Under the pieces are notes generated by a model. It saw only the letters and a program-made list of their open reading frames with translations, searched no databases and was not told where the DNA came from. DNA of 64,000 nucleotides, from positions 1 through 64,000 of the forward strand of contig CAJJAA010000034.1 in assembly GCA_905182025.1 (NCBI GenBank), written 5' to 3'. Below are positions 20,585-29,248 of the stretch, in pieces. Each line of letters starts with the position of its first letter. Positions within the stretch are counted from its first letter, which is position 1. This DNA comes from an uncultured OM182 clade bacterium. Lineage in GTDB: Bacteria > Pseudomonadota > Gammaproteobacteria > Pseudomonadales > Azotimanducaceae. Both the position numbers and the translations under genes were made by a program.

Positions 20585-22117
20585 ATGCACGATAATATCG
20601 AACCAATGTCGACAGACTTCCTTGGCCACCCACGCGGTCTTTTCGTGCTTTTTTTCACGGAAATGTGGGAGCGATTTAGTTACTACGGCATGAAAGCCTT
20701 GCTTATTTTGTACCTCACAAAACATTTCCTTTATGGCGATCGTGATGCAAGCTTAATCTACGGCACTTACGGCTCACTCGTCTACGCGATGCCTGTATTG
20801 GGCGGCATTATTGCCGATAGATATCTTGGATACAGAAAAGCCATAACATTTGGCGCTATTTTATTAGTTTGCGGCCATCTTGGTATGGCTATAGAGGGAC
20901 CACCTTCTACCATTGTGAACGGTGAAGTTGTTCGGGGTGAATTCTACAATCAAATTTTTTATCTGTCTCTAGCGTTTATTATCGTTGGCGTCGGCTTTCT
21001 GAAATCGAACATCTCAACCATTGTTGGCCAGCTCTATAGTCAGGATGATCCTCGCCGAGACGGCGGCTTCACTATCTTCTATATGGGTATCAACATAGGC
21101 GCCTTTGTTGCGACCTTAGCCTGCGCATATCTTGGCGAGACCTACGGTTGGCGCTATGGTTTCGGCTTAGCTGGCATAGGGATGCTGTTTGGACTGGTAA
21201 TTTTTCTAACCTATCAAGACACGTTGCTAGGTTACGGTGAACCACCACAAGGTGCTCATCTTGAAAAACGCGTATTAGGCATATTCAGTCGAGAGCAACT
21301 TATTTACGCAGTGAGTGTCGCTTTCGTATTTCTTGTTTGGCAGTTGACTCAACGTACTGGTGAATTGGGCATCGTTCTGATCATCTTTAGTACGCTAATT
21401 GTTGGGTGGATTGTCTGGTTTTCGATTGCCAAATGCGAACCGGTCGAACGGGATAGGATGCTCGTGATGTTATGTCTCATTGTCATTTCGGTATTCTTTT
21501 GGGCACTGTTCGAACAAGCAGGCTCGTCACTTACACTATTCACTGACCGTAATATAGCAATGGGCAACTTCTTCACGGCAGGTATGTTTCAAAGCTTCAA
21601 CCCGATGTTCATCATTATCTTCGCCCCCGTGCTAGCTTGGCTATGGACTCGCTTATCGCGGCAGGGGATAGAACCATCAACCCCGGCGAAGTTCGGGTTG
21701 GGTATTGTGCAAGTTGGATTAGGGTTCGCCATATTGGTTTACGGCACAACACAGGCCTCGGACGACGGAAAGGTCGCCGTGATTTGGCTAGCGTTAATGT
21801 ATTTACTGCATACAACAGGTGAGCTTTGTTTATCGCCGGTCGGCTTATCGATGATGACAAAACTCAGCGTGCAAAGAATTGCCGCCATGATGATGGGCGT
21901 GTGGTTTCTTTCCTCTTCCTTTGCCGCCTACGCAGCGGGCCTTATCGCCGCGGGCATGCAGATAGAAGATGGCGGCGGCGGTGTTACAAACCCCCTAGCT
22001 TCACTCCAAGTCTATGCCTCGGAGTTTGAGCGTCTCGCCATCATTGCTGTCGTGTTCGGCATCTTCGTTCTGGCTATTGCGCCGTTACTTAAAAAGCGTA
22101 TGCACGGCATTCACTAG
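20585..22117 (+). CDS. POT/PTR2 family proton-dependent oligopeptide transporter
   Basis: 510 residues, about 12-14 membrane helices. The family motif ExxERFxYYG is at 26-35 (EMWERFSYYG), and a second conserved block reads FTIFYMGINIGAFVATLACA near residue 165. It takes up di- and tripeptides with protons across the inner membrane. The ATG at 20606 (MSTDFLGHPRG) is an alternative start. Its stop overlaps the convergent SPFH gene by four bases. With the Opp system at 39-45 kb the cell has two peptide uptake routes in this window. Confidence 0.9.
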   Translation: MHDNIEPMSTDFLGHPRGLFVLFFTEMWERFSYYGMKALLILYLTKHFLYGDRDASLIYGTYGSLVYAMPVLGGIIADRYLGYRKAITFGAILLVCGHLGMAIEGPPSTIVNGEVVRGEFYNQIFYLSLAFIIVGVGFLKSNISTIVGQLYSQDDPRRDGGFTIFYMGINIGAFVATLACAYLGETYGWRYGFGLAGIGMLFGLVIFLTYQDTLLGYGEPPQGAHLEKRVLGIFSREQLIYAVSVAFVFLVWQLTQRTGELGIVLIIFSTLIVGWIVWFSIAKCEPVERDRMLVMLCLIVISVFFWALFEQAGSSLTLFTDRNIAMGNFFTAGMFQSFNPMFIIIFAPVLAWLWTRLSRQGIEPSTPAKFGLGIVQVGLGFAILVYGTTQASDDGKVAVIWLALMYLLHTTGELCLSPVGLSMMTKLSVQRIAAMMMGVWFLSSSFAAYAAGLIAAGMQIEDGGGGVTNPLASLQVYASEFERLAIIAVVFGIFVLAIAPLLKKRMHGIH

Positions 22118-23031
22118 TCCGATTTCAACTTTGGTACCGCATCGAGGTTTGACATCCAGGACTCGAAGTTCATCAAATTGGCTGGCAGGATGATTTTGCT
22201 ATTTTGTAATCCTCGCAGTGACTCAATGTGGCGCTCGTATATTTGCAGTCGCAACGCCTGGTCACCGCCAGGTTCAGAGACAACGGCCGCAATCTTTGCG
22301 ATCGACTCTGCCGTCGCTGAGGCGATAGCCGTAATCTCCTGAGCCTGACCTTCAGCTTCATTGATGCGACGTTGCTTTTCACCTTCTGAACGGTTTATCA
22401 GCTCTCGCTTTAAGCCTTCGGACCGATTGATACGGCTTTGTTTATCGCCTTCACTGGCCGCAAGAATTGCGCGTCGCTCGCGCTCGGCATTGACCTGTTT
22501 CTCCATCGCATTTCGAACGGTATCCGGTGGCGATAGATTCTTGATTTCGTAACGATGAACTCTGATGCCCCAAGTCTCACCAGCAGCATCTAATACTTCG
22601 ACCACTTTCGCACTAATGATGTCGCGCTCTTCGAAAGTCCGATCCAACGCCAGCGTCCCTATCACCGAGCGAGTTGTTGTTTGTGCAAGCTGAACCGCCG
22701 CATAACGATAGTCTACAATGCCATAACTTGCTTTAACCGCATCCATAATCGAAATGTAAATAACGCCATCAACCGTAACCTTAACTTCATCACCGGTAAA
22801 ACAATCCTGCGGCGGCACGTCAATTGCCTCTTCGCGAAGGTCTTGAACGAAGGTAACCTTGTCGACAAACGGGATCAACGCATGGAAGCCAGCCTCAAGC
22901 GTCTTATGGTATTTACCCAGCCGCTCGACGATATGAGCTGTTTGAGTCGATACCAAACGAATAGATTGAAAGAACTTGACGATTAGAATCAGAAAACTAA
23001 CGCCCCAAACAGCTAAGACAAAATAATCCAT
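22114..23031 (-). CDS. SPFH/stomatin-like membrane protein (paralogue 2)
   Basis: 305 residues. One N-terminal membrane helix (residues about 2-22), then the SPFH/band-7 domain (VERLGKYHKTLEAGFHALIP, VDGVIYISIMDAVKASYG). A coiled region of SEG repeats follows (NRSEGLKRELINRSEGEKQR, EAEGQAQE). This is the paraslipin/QmcA pattern. Such proteins form large membrane-bound rings that organise membrane domains and protect membrane proteins from proteolysis. The start overlaps the stop of the neighbouring SPFH gene by one base, and the two are similar, so they arose by tandem duplication and probably form a mixed complex. Confidence 0.9.
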   Translation of the reverse strand: MDYFVLAVWGVSFLILIVKFFQSIRLVSTQTAHIVERLGKYHKTLEAGFHALIPFVDKVTFVQDLREEAIDVPPQDCFTGDEVKVTVDGVIYISIMDAVKASYGIVDYRYAAVQLAQTTTRSVIGTLALDRTFEERDIISAKVVEVLDAAGETWGIRVHRYEIKNLSPPDTVRNAMEKQVNAERERRAILAASEGDKQSRINRSEGLKRELINRSEGEKQRRINEAEGQAQEITAIASATAESIAKIAAVVSEPGGDQALRLQIYERHIESLRGLQNSKIILPANLMNFESWMSNLDAVPKLKSD

Positions 23032-23948
23032 TATCGATCTCCCGCTTTAATCGTTTCGGCAACCTGATCAATACCGGCAAAAAGTCCTTCCATCTTGGCG
23101 AGTTCGGCCGGTACAACACTAACGTCGGCCTCCCGGTACAACTGCGTGACCTGATCAATGTACGAATCCATCAACTGAAAATTCATCGCCTCACTGCCAC
23201 CTGGCTCGTTCAAAGCTTTAGCAATCATGCTTGTGCCTTGCGCTGTGGCAGTGGCCATTATCGCAATCTCCTGCGCGCGCCCTTCAGCCTCATTAATGCG
23301 GCGCTGTCTTTCACCTTCAGAAATATTGATCGCTTCCTGCCGCTCACCTTCAGACAGTGCGATGGTCGAATCACGCTCAGCATTGGCCAAGGTAATCTCA
23401 GCTCGCTTCTGCCGTTCCGCCTCCATTTGTTTTTCAAGCGTATCGACGACACTGCTTGATGGCGTAATATTCATCACTTCATAGCGCATCACTTTGATGC
23501 CCCAAGGTTCAGAAGCGTGATCGATTTCACGCACGATTGTTTCGTTCAGCGCATCGCGCTCCGAGAACGTACCACCCAGCGTTAGCTTGCCGACCTCAGA
23601 TCTGACGGTGGTTTGTGCCAAATTTACCGCAGCGATGAGGTAATCTTCGATGCCATAACTGGCCTTGTAGGCATCCATTACTTTGATGTAAAGCAGACCA
23701 TCAACATCAATTTGGATATTGTCTTTAGATATACAGCTTTGGTGAGGGATATTAAGGCATTGCTCCCGGGTCTCGTGTCGATAAGCAACGCGATCAAAGA
23801 AGGGAATTAATATGTGAAATCCAGGTTCAAGCACAACACGGAACTTGCCTAGCCTCTCGATGACACATCGCTCTCTCATGGGCACGACAAGAATCAGGTT
23901 GTAAAGCACAAACAGTGCTGCCAGAAATACAATGGTGATATAGAACAT
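23031..23948 (-). CDS. SPFH/stomatin-like membrane protein (paralogue 1)
   Basis: I use the ATG at 23948 (MFYITIVFLAALFVLYNLIL), preceded by AAGAGAGAG, giving 305 residues; the frame upstream to 24182 is antisense-like sequence inside nfeD. After one membrane helix comes the SPFH domain (IERLGKFRVVLEPGFHILIP, VDGLLYIKVMDAYKASYG) and then EGERQEAINISEGERQRR repeats. It has the same architecture and length as the neighbour at 22114-23031. It lies 49 bases downstream of nfeD on the same strand; NfeD proteins partner with SPFH proteins, as YbbK does with QmcA in E. coli. Confidence 0.9.
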   Translation of the reverse strand: MFYITIVFLAALFVLYNLILVVPMRERCVIERLGKFRVVLEPGFHILIPFFDRVAYRHETREQCLNIPHQSCISKDNIQIDVDGLLYIKVMDAYKASYGIEDYLIAAVNLAQTTVRSEVGKLTLGGTFSERDALNETIVREIDHASEPWGIKVMRYEVMNITPSSSVVDTLEKQMEAERQKRAEITLANAERDSTIALSEGERQEAINISEGERQRRINEAEGRAQEIAIMATATAQGTSMIAKALNEPGGSEAMNFQLMDSYIDQVTQLYREADVSVVPAELAKMEGLFAGIDQVAETIKAGDR

Positions 23949-23997
23949 TATTACTCTCTCTTTGGTTGTCTTAGTGACAACGGGTTCATCGTTCTGT

Positions 23998-24459
23998 TTA
24001 GACGTCGTACTTCTCAACGATGTAATTAACATTCTCACGACTAACAATTTGAACTTGCGCATCGATAGGCAATTCAGAACCGTCGCCCAGTGCTTGCCAT
24101 TGAGTGCCGCGAAAAGCGATGCGACCTTGTTTGTTGCCCGGACCAATAGTCTCAACGACCACCGCCAACTCGCCAAGATCATCTAACAACTCATCGGTAT
24201 TGCCCTGACTCGAGTCACCTTCGACAAATTTCACGGCAAATTGTCGAAGGAGTAGTATCATTGCTATCGACGCGATAAAAAACAATGTACACGCGCCCAT
24301 CCAAGTACCGACAAGACCGAAATAGGCCGCAAGCGCGACAATAAGACAGCCAAGGCCGAGGAAGACAACAATACCGCCGGGGATGATCAGTTCGGCTAGG
24401 ACCAAAAGGACACCTGCAATAAACCAATAGGTTGGATCTGTTAAAACATTCATAAGCAC
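23998..24459 (-). CDS. NfeD-like membrane protein, SPFH partner
   Basis: 153 residues: three or four membrane helices (WFIAGVLLVLAELIIPGGIV and following) and a C-terminal OB-fold domain (GRIAFRGTQWQALGDGSELP). This is the short NfeD/YbbK type. The OB domain is thought to dock on SPFH rings from the cytoplasmic side. It is the first gene of a three-gene minus-strand unit with the two SPFH paralogues and is divergent from the ribokinase-like gene. An ATG two codons later is an alternative start. Confidence 0.9.
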   Translation of the reverse strand: MLMNVLTDPTYWFIAGVLLVLAELIIPGGIVVFLGLGCLIVALAAYFGLVGTWMGACTLFFIASIAMILLLRQFAVKFVEGDSSQGNTDELLDDLGELAVVVETIGPGNKQGRIAFRGTQWQALGDGSELPIDAQVQIVSRENVNYIVEKYDV

Positions 24460-24512
24460 GATTTGACCCCTTTAAGACATATTATGTCAATCACTAATCC
24501 GGACGAAGCAAA

Positions 24513-25391
24513 ATGCGCATCACAAACATAGGCTCCTGTTGTATCGATCATGTCTACTCGGTACCGCATTTCGTCATGCCTGGGGAAACACTCACGAGCA
24601 CATCCTACGCCATACACCCGGGTGGGAAAGGATTAAATCAATCGCTGGCTTTGGCAAAAGCAGGCGCCGAAGTCCACCATGCTGGCATGATTGGCCAAGA
24701 TGGTGTTTGGTTAAAAGAGCGGCTTGAGAAATTCGGCGTCAATACCCAATGTTTGGCGGTTATTAATGCGCCAACAGGCCATGCCAGTATTCAGATCAAT
24801 CCCGAGGGCGAGAACGCTATCGTCATAACAGGCGGGGCAAATAGGCAAATCGAAGCCGGTGACATTCAAGGCTGGCTCGCGCATATCGAACCTGACAACT
24901 ATGTGCTAATTCAAAATGAAATCAGCAATCTCGACGCCGTGTTTGAGGCATCAGCAGCGGCCAAGCAGCGACTTATTTTTAATACAGCACCAATGGGCAG
25001 CAATGTCATGGATCTGCCGCTTGAGCAAGTCGAGTTATTCATACTCAATGAGATTGAGGCGCATGCCATTACGGGGGAAAATGATCCGAAGCATATACTC
25101 GCAGCAATGATTGAGCTTTACCCGGCGGCATCAACGATCCTAACGCTTGGGGCAGCAGGTGCCATTTTCAAAAATCGCCAAGAAGAATTACATCAATCCG
25201 CGATTGAGGCTGAGGTAATAGACACAACAGGGGCTGGGGACACCTTCACGGGGTTTTTCCTTGCGCATTATGCAAACAAGCGACCTATCGCCGAATGCCT
25301 GTCCATGGCAGCTAAGGCTGCATCTATCTGCGTAGCAAGACCGGGTGCAGCAACGTCTATCCCGGATCTGTCAGAGGTGATGAAACTGTGA
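24513..25391 (+). CDS. Ribokinase-like PfkB family carbohydrate kinase
   Basis: 292 residues. PfkB signature 1 is seen as HPGGKGLNQSLALAKAGAEV (about 35-54) and signature 2 as IDTTGAGDTFTGFFLAHYAN, with the catalytic Asp in GAGD. Closest in appearance to ribokinase, which phosphorylates D-ribose at O5. No ribose transporter or regulator is adjacent, so the substrate could be another sugar or nucleoside. It is transcribed away from nfeD and convergent with the small gene at 25452. Confidence 0.85.
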   Translation: MRITNIGSCCIDHVYSVPHFVMPGETLTSTSYAIHPGGKGLNQSLALAKAGAEVHHAGMIGQDGVWLKERLEKFGVNTQCLAVINAPTGHASIQINPEGENAIVITGGANRQIEAGDIQGWLAHIEPDNYVLIQNEISNLDAVFEASAAAKQRLIFNTAPMGSNVMDLPLEQVELFILNEIEAHAITGENDPKHILAAMIELYPAASTILTLGAAGAIFKNRQEELHQSAIEAEVIDTTGAGDTFTGFFLAHYANKRPIAECLSMAAKAASICVARPGAATSIPDLSEVMKL

Positions 25392-25451
25392 CACAGGCAT
25401 CCCTTGTATTGCGGCGGCCAAGGTCACTGAAACGCTGTCACTTCGCTTTCT

Positions 25452-25667
25452 TTACAATGCCGTTGACTCAGTTGTCAGCGCTTTGGTTGACGCCAATCTT
25501 GCAAGTGCGGAACCGTAATCCGATTCGGTAATCCAATTTTGTGGTCGAGCTTTTTCACCGATTGAATATCGATCTGATAGAAACTCAGGATTAAACGGCA
25601 CTAATCTTCCCGCCATTTCTGCGTGACCATCTAATAGTTCATCCGACATGGGTATAAACACTTTCAT
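25452..25667 (-). CDS. Small conserved-looking protein of unknown function
   Basis: 71 residues, MKVFIPMSDELLDGHAEMAG at the start. A GAGGTG ribosome site five bases before the ATG supports it as a real gene. There is no signal peptide, membrane segment or Cys motif. The sequence PLVPFNPEFLS-like centre and the MSDELL start recall short proteins found in other gammaproteobacteria, but I cannot name a family. It sits alone between the kinase (convergent) and pdsR (divergent). Confidence 0.6.
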   Translation of the reverse strand: MKVFIPMSDELLDGHAEMAGRLVPFNPEFLSDRYSIGEKARPQNWITESDYGSALARLASTKALTTESTAL

Positions 25668-25930
25668 CGTGGCACCTCAATAACATCTCAATCTAGACAC
25701 CTAGTTAATAGGTATATTCATGATCTTGTTCGCAGGGATAATGAAAGACCTCTGGAGATTCGTGGAGAAGCGATGAAACAATTGAAGTTTCTTGATATTC
25801 AGTAGCTTGAGCAGCCTTTTTCAGATATTAATTGAAATTACGTTACAATCACCTGCGGCAATCTTATCCATCGCTGGTCGCAGAATTTACAACCGCATTT
25901 AACACTGACACATTTAGGCTAGGAGTTGGC

Positions 25931-26632
25931 ATGGCAAAACGTATCGCTATTGTTGAAGATGACCCAGACCAGCGGGGAAATTACGTCGATGCCGTAACCA
26001 AAAAAGGGTACGAAGTGACAGCCTACAGCAGTCGCCAAGAAGCCCTGGCGGGATTCGAACATGAGCTTCCAGAGCTTGCCATTCTCGACATTATCCTTGG
26101 CGATGAGGTCGACGCAGGATTCGAAATTTGTCGCGACCTTTTGTCCCGATCGCCTTCTCTGCCGGTGATTTTTCTGACCGAACGCATTACCGAAATCGAC
26201 AAGATAAGCGGGCTACGCCTCGGTGCTTGGGACTATTTACCCAAGCCAATTTCTCTCGATTACTTGGCCGAGCGGATTAGCTCATTACTCAGAATCAATG
26301 AAGCACGGGGTCAGAGCGCACAGAACGGCTCAAGCAGCGCAAAGACAGTGGGTGACATGTCGATTGATCAGGAAGCGCTTTTAGTTTCCTGGAAGGGCCA
26401 TACGATCAACCTATCAGGGACTGAGTTTAGAATGTTGGCAAAGCTTGTAAGAGTCCCAGGGCATGCCGTTTCTTATGACACACTGATGAATGCAACCATG
26501 CAGAGTCTCGTCACCAACAACACCATCAATACCCACATGCGAAATATTCGTAAAAAGTTTGAATCGATCGATGATGAATTCGATTGCATCAAAAGTGAGT
26601 ATGGCTTCGGTTATCGATGGTCTAGCAAATAG
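25931..26632 (+). CDS. pdsR: PdsR-type response regulator (dedicated sortase system family)
   Basis: 233 residues from the ATG at 25931, which has AGGAG just upstream; a longer frame from TTG at 25832 is rejected. The receiver domain is MAKRIAIVEDDPDQRGNYVD with phospho-acceptor Asp53 (AILDIILGDEVDAGFEICRD), FLTE and LPKP. An OmpR/PhoB winged-helix domain follows (INLSGTEFRMLAKLVRVPGH, then TINTHMRNIRKKFESIDDEF). The sequence resembles the response regulator of the proteobacterial dedicated sortase system. It is 14 bases upstream of its kinase. No sortase or sortase substrate lies in this window. Confidence 0.8.
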   Translation: MAKRIAIVEDDPDQRGNYVDAVTKKGYEVTAYSSRQEALAGFEHELPELAILDIILGDEVDAGFEICRDLLSRSPSLPVIFLTERITEIDKISGLRLGAWDYLPKPISLDYLAERISSLLRINEARGQSAQNGSSSAKTVGDMSIDQEALLVSWKGHTINLSGTEFRMLAKLVRVPGHAVSYDTLMNATMQSLVTNNTINTHMRNIRKKFESIDDEFDCIKSEYGFGYRWSSK

Positions 26633-26646
26633 CGTTCGTCAAAACC

Positions 26647-28854
26647 ATGAATTCAACCATCAGAGGACCAAGGCTCGGCACAAAGTTGCTCATTCTGATG
26701 AGTATGGCTTTAGTGGTTATCCCGTGGTTCAGTTATTTGTTCCTGAGCGAAATGGAAGACTTCCTCATGGACAGTCAAGCCAATGCTCAGCTGCTAACGT
26801 CTGAAGGGATATCAACACTCCTTAATGGCCGACCCGACCTCTTTTACGAACTGCCATTATCCCCCGAAGGTTATGAACAACTCTATGCTCACCCGCTGGA
26901 GAAACCCATAAGGATCGATGGCAAGAGTAACGACTGGGAAGACATACTTAACTACAACGTCAGTTTCGGTGCGGAAGAGAACACCGAGATCGCAATGTCC
27001 GAATCACCCAATCAATTCTATCTTGTACTTGGCGAGCACAATGATCAGGTCTATGCCCTCGTTCAGGTAAAAGATGATCAACTCGTCTACCGAGATCGAA
27101 ATATATTGCGGCTGGATTTATCCGATCACATACGCATCACATTTACGGGCAAGGATGGTGAAATAAGAAAACTGGTTGTAACCATGACTGAGCCCGGCGT
27201 ATCGACTGCGTACAGTATGGATGAAGAGTGGCGATACGCGACACAGGGGGAACCTGAAAATCGCATTCAAGGTTACATGACATTAACAGACGAGGGTTAC
27301 TCGATTGAATTTCGTATACCGCTGGATCTGCTTGGCTCAACAAAACATTTCGGACTTGCTGTCGTTGATGTTGATAACGAAACTACTCGCGCAATCGAAT
27401 CAATTACCGGCACTCTTCCCTCGGCCGGCAGAGAAGCGTTTGGACTGGTCCTACTAAAATCGCCAGAAGTGCTTCGCATCGTCGAAGGTCTAGGTTATTC
27501 CGGCGCAAACATTCAAGTTATTGATGCCCAGAAGCGTGTTCGCGCAGAAGTCGGTAGCTACCAAGCACGACAATTGCAGCCGCCAGCAATTGATATACAA
27601 GGCGATCTTATTGATCGATGGTTCGCCTACATTGATCTGGCGATGGATAGCTTGTACGACATGATCGACATCCATCTAAGAGAAACTGAGCCGGCGGCAC
27701 TAGATGATTTAGTCATCACCAAAAGTTTAGCGGGAACGCCAAGCTACCAAAGACGCTACTCGCCTCAGGATGGTGAAGTGATCATTGCCGCACACCCAAT
27801 TATTGCGCAAGACAAAATCATTGGTACGGTCGTTCTGAAGCAAAATACTAACCGAATATTAGAACTGCGCCGGGATGCGTTGCAGCGTATCGTCAACTTC
27901 TCTGTTCTATCCTTGTTGATTTTCGTCCTTCTGATTCTTGTTTTCTCCGTCCGACTCGCAAGAAGAATACGCAAACTGGGTGCGGAAGCGACAAACTCAA
28001 TCGACATTTACGGGCGCCTACAAACCAATCAACTTAAAAGTGAAATTCACTCAGGGGATGAAATCGGCGACTTGGCCCGCAGCATTTCCAGCATGTTATC
28101 CAAGCTACATCAACACAACCAGTTCCTTGAAAGTATGCCGCGAACATTGCGGCATGAAATCAACAATCCACTTAACGCTTTAAGTACATCGCTACAACAT
28201 CTTGAAAATGAAAACTCTGAGACGGCAAGGCGGAAATATCTAGAAAGCGCCAAACGCGGTGTAAATCGCATTGGCATGATCGTTCAAAATCTTGCGGACG
28301 CAGCTAACCTTGAGGACGCGCTCGATGCTGAGGAATTCGAGGTCATCGACCTTCAGAAACTCATACACAGCTATTTGTCGAATTGTCGTATTGCTCACCC
28401 CGATCGCGTTTTTGACTATCGCGGCACGCAAAGGGAAGTATTGAGTAAAGTTTCTGACTATCGAATTGAGCAGCTGCTGGATAAGCTCGTTGATAATGCC
28501 ATTGATTTCTCAAAATCTGGCAGCACCATTACCCTCGGCTTGTCCTCCGAAACGACCAGACTGACCTTATTTGTATCCAATCAAGGACCCACCATACCGG
28601 CCGACATGGTCGACAACATTTTTGATTCTATGGTCTCGATACGCGCGAACAATCCCGACAATCGCTTACATTTCGGCATGGGCTTGTATGTTGTTAGGGT
28701 GATCGCAGAACATCATGGTGGCAGCGTCACGGCAAGCAACCTAACGAGCGGCTCAGGCGTGACGATTGCAGTCACTTTGCCAAGGCACTTGCCGAAAACC
28801 GCATCGAATAAGACACAAACAAGCCGAGCGTCGCAGGCAAGAAGTCACGTCTAG
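26647..28854 (+). CDS. pdsS: PdsS-type sensor histidine kinase with periplasmic carbohydrate-binding-like domain
   Basis: 735 residues. Membrane helix 1 at about 12-33. A periplasmic part of some 380 residues includes a CBM9-like beta-sandwich (KPIRIDGKSNDWEDI at about 86-100, SIEFRIPLDLL at 219-229). Helix 2 lies at about 416-436, then HAMP. The dimerisation domain has LRHEINNPLNALS with phospho-acceptor His503. The ATPase domain has N box LVDNAID and G2 box GMGLYVV. The layout matches the kinase of the proteobacterial dedicated sortase system. The periplasmic domain suggests sensing of a cell-surface glycan or wall fragment. The stop overlaps the end of a small convergent gene by four bases. 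Confidence 0.8.
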   Translation: MNSTIRGPRLGTKLLILMSMALVVIPWFSYLFLSEMEDFLMDSQANAQLLTSEGISTLLNGRPDLFYELPLSPEGYEQLYAHPLEKPIRIDGKSNDWEDILNYNVSFGAEENTEIAMSESPNQFYLVLGEHNDQVYALVQVKDDQLVYRDRNILRLDLSDHIRITFTGKDGEIRKLVVTMTEPGVSTAYSMDEEWRYATQGEPENRIQGYMTLTDEGYSIEFRIPLDLLGSTKHFGLAVVDVDNETTRAIESITGTLPSAGREAFGLVLLKSPEVLRIVEGLGYSGANIQVIDAQKRVRAEVGSYQARQLQPPAIDIQGDLIDRWFAYIDLAMDSLYDMIDIHLRETEPAALDDLVITKSLAGTPSYQRRYSPQDGEVIIAAHPIIAQDKIIGTVVLKQNTNRILELRRDALQRIVNFSVLSLLIFVLLILVFSVRLARRIRKLGAEATNSIDIYGRLQTNQLKSEIHSGDEIGDLARSISSMLSKLHQHNQFLESMPRTLRHEINNPLNALSTSLQHLENENSETARRKYLESAKRGVNRIGMIVQNLADAANLEDALDAEEFEVIDLQKLIHSYLSNCRIAHPDRVFDYRGTQREVLSKVSDYRIEQLLDKLVDNAIDFSKSGSTITLGLSSETTRLTLFVSNQGPTIPADMVDNIFDSMVSIRANNPDNRLHFGMGLYVVRVIAEHHGGSVTASNLTSGSGVTIAVTLPRHLPKTASNKTQTSRASQARSHV

Positions 28855-29110
28855 TGACAGCATAGAAGCTTAGGGTTTGAATCGAACTCGCTAACGATAT
28901 CCTGATGAGTCTGGCCGACCTGCGCCTGCTCAAACCAAGACTTGAGCCGCCGCTCTGCCCTTTTAGCGGCTGATCGCATAAGCGTCATCATGTATCGACG
29001 GCTTAGCCAAAAACGAAATGCCTTTTGGTCCGTGAAATTAATACGAAAAAAACCCGGTTCTGTCCCGGCTTACCGCGCATTTGCAACTGATTGATGCCGC
29101 TATTGCTCAT
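28851..29110 (-). pseudogene. Small gene with a homopolymer frameshift, unknown function
   Basis: On the minus strand an ATG at 29110 starts MSNSGINQLQMRGKPGQNRV. It is thrown out of frame at a run of seven A (29046-29052 on the plus strand), ending soon after. Adding one base there joins it to FFRINFTDQKAFRFWLSRRY and then MMTLMRSAAKRAERRLKSWF, ending at 28851, for 86 residues in total. The basic, amphipathic second half reads like real protein (FxLWLTRR-type motif). It is broken either by mutation, by a sequence error in the homopolymer, or read by slippage. It is divergent from the ArsR-type gene and shares its control region. Confidence 0.4.
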
Positions 29111-29161
29111 ATTTCCGACGCTTTAAAGGCGCCTGAATCTAACGGAAATCGAGAGAATCAA

Positions 29162-29179
29162 TATCAATACATATTGATA
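29162..29179. promoter_or_regulatory. Perfect palindrome, probable operator of the ArsR-type regulator
   Basis: TATCAATA (29162-29169), CA, TATTGATA (29172-29179): a perfect 8+2+8 inverted repeat 69 bases before the GTG of the ArsR-methyltransferase gene. Size and symmetry fit an ArsR-family operator, and SAH-responsive ArsR regulators (SahR) are known to bind AT-rich palindromes before ahcY and methionine genes. Binding by the neighbouring regulator is inference. Confidence 0.6.
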
Positions 29180-29248
29180 CAGTATTGCAAACCACCGCAG
29201 AATAAGTACAATAACCGCCTTTTTTGCTACTGGAACTTCGACGCCAAC

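Noticed and set aside
23949-24182. Extension of the first SPFH gene upstream into nfeD
   Set aside because: It overlaps nfeD in another frame; MFYITIVFL at 23948 has a ribosome site and the typical membrane-helix start.
25388-25531. Plus-strand frame overlapping the ribokinase stop
   Set aside because: It is antisense to the better supported 71-residue gene at 25452-25667 and has a random composition.
29081-29248. Extension of the ArsR-methyltransferase gene from a TTG at 29081
   Set aside because: It would run over the palindromic operator and has no domain match; GTG at 29249 fits family length.
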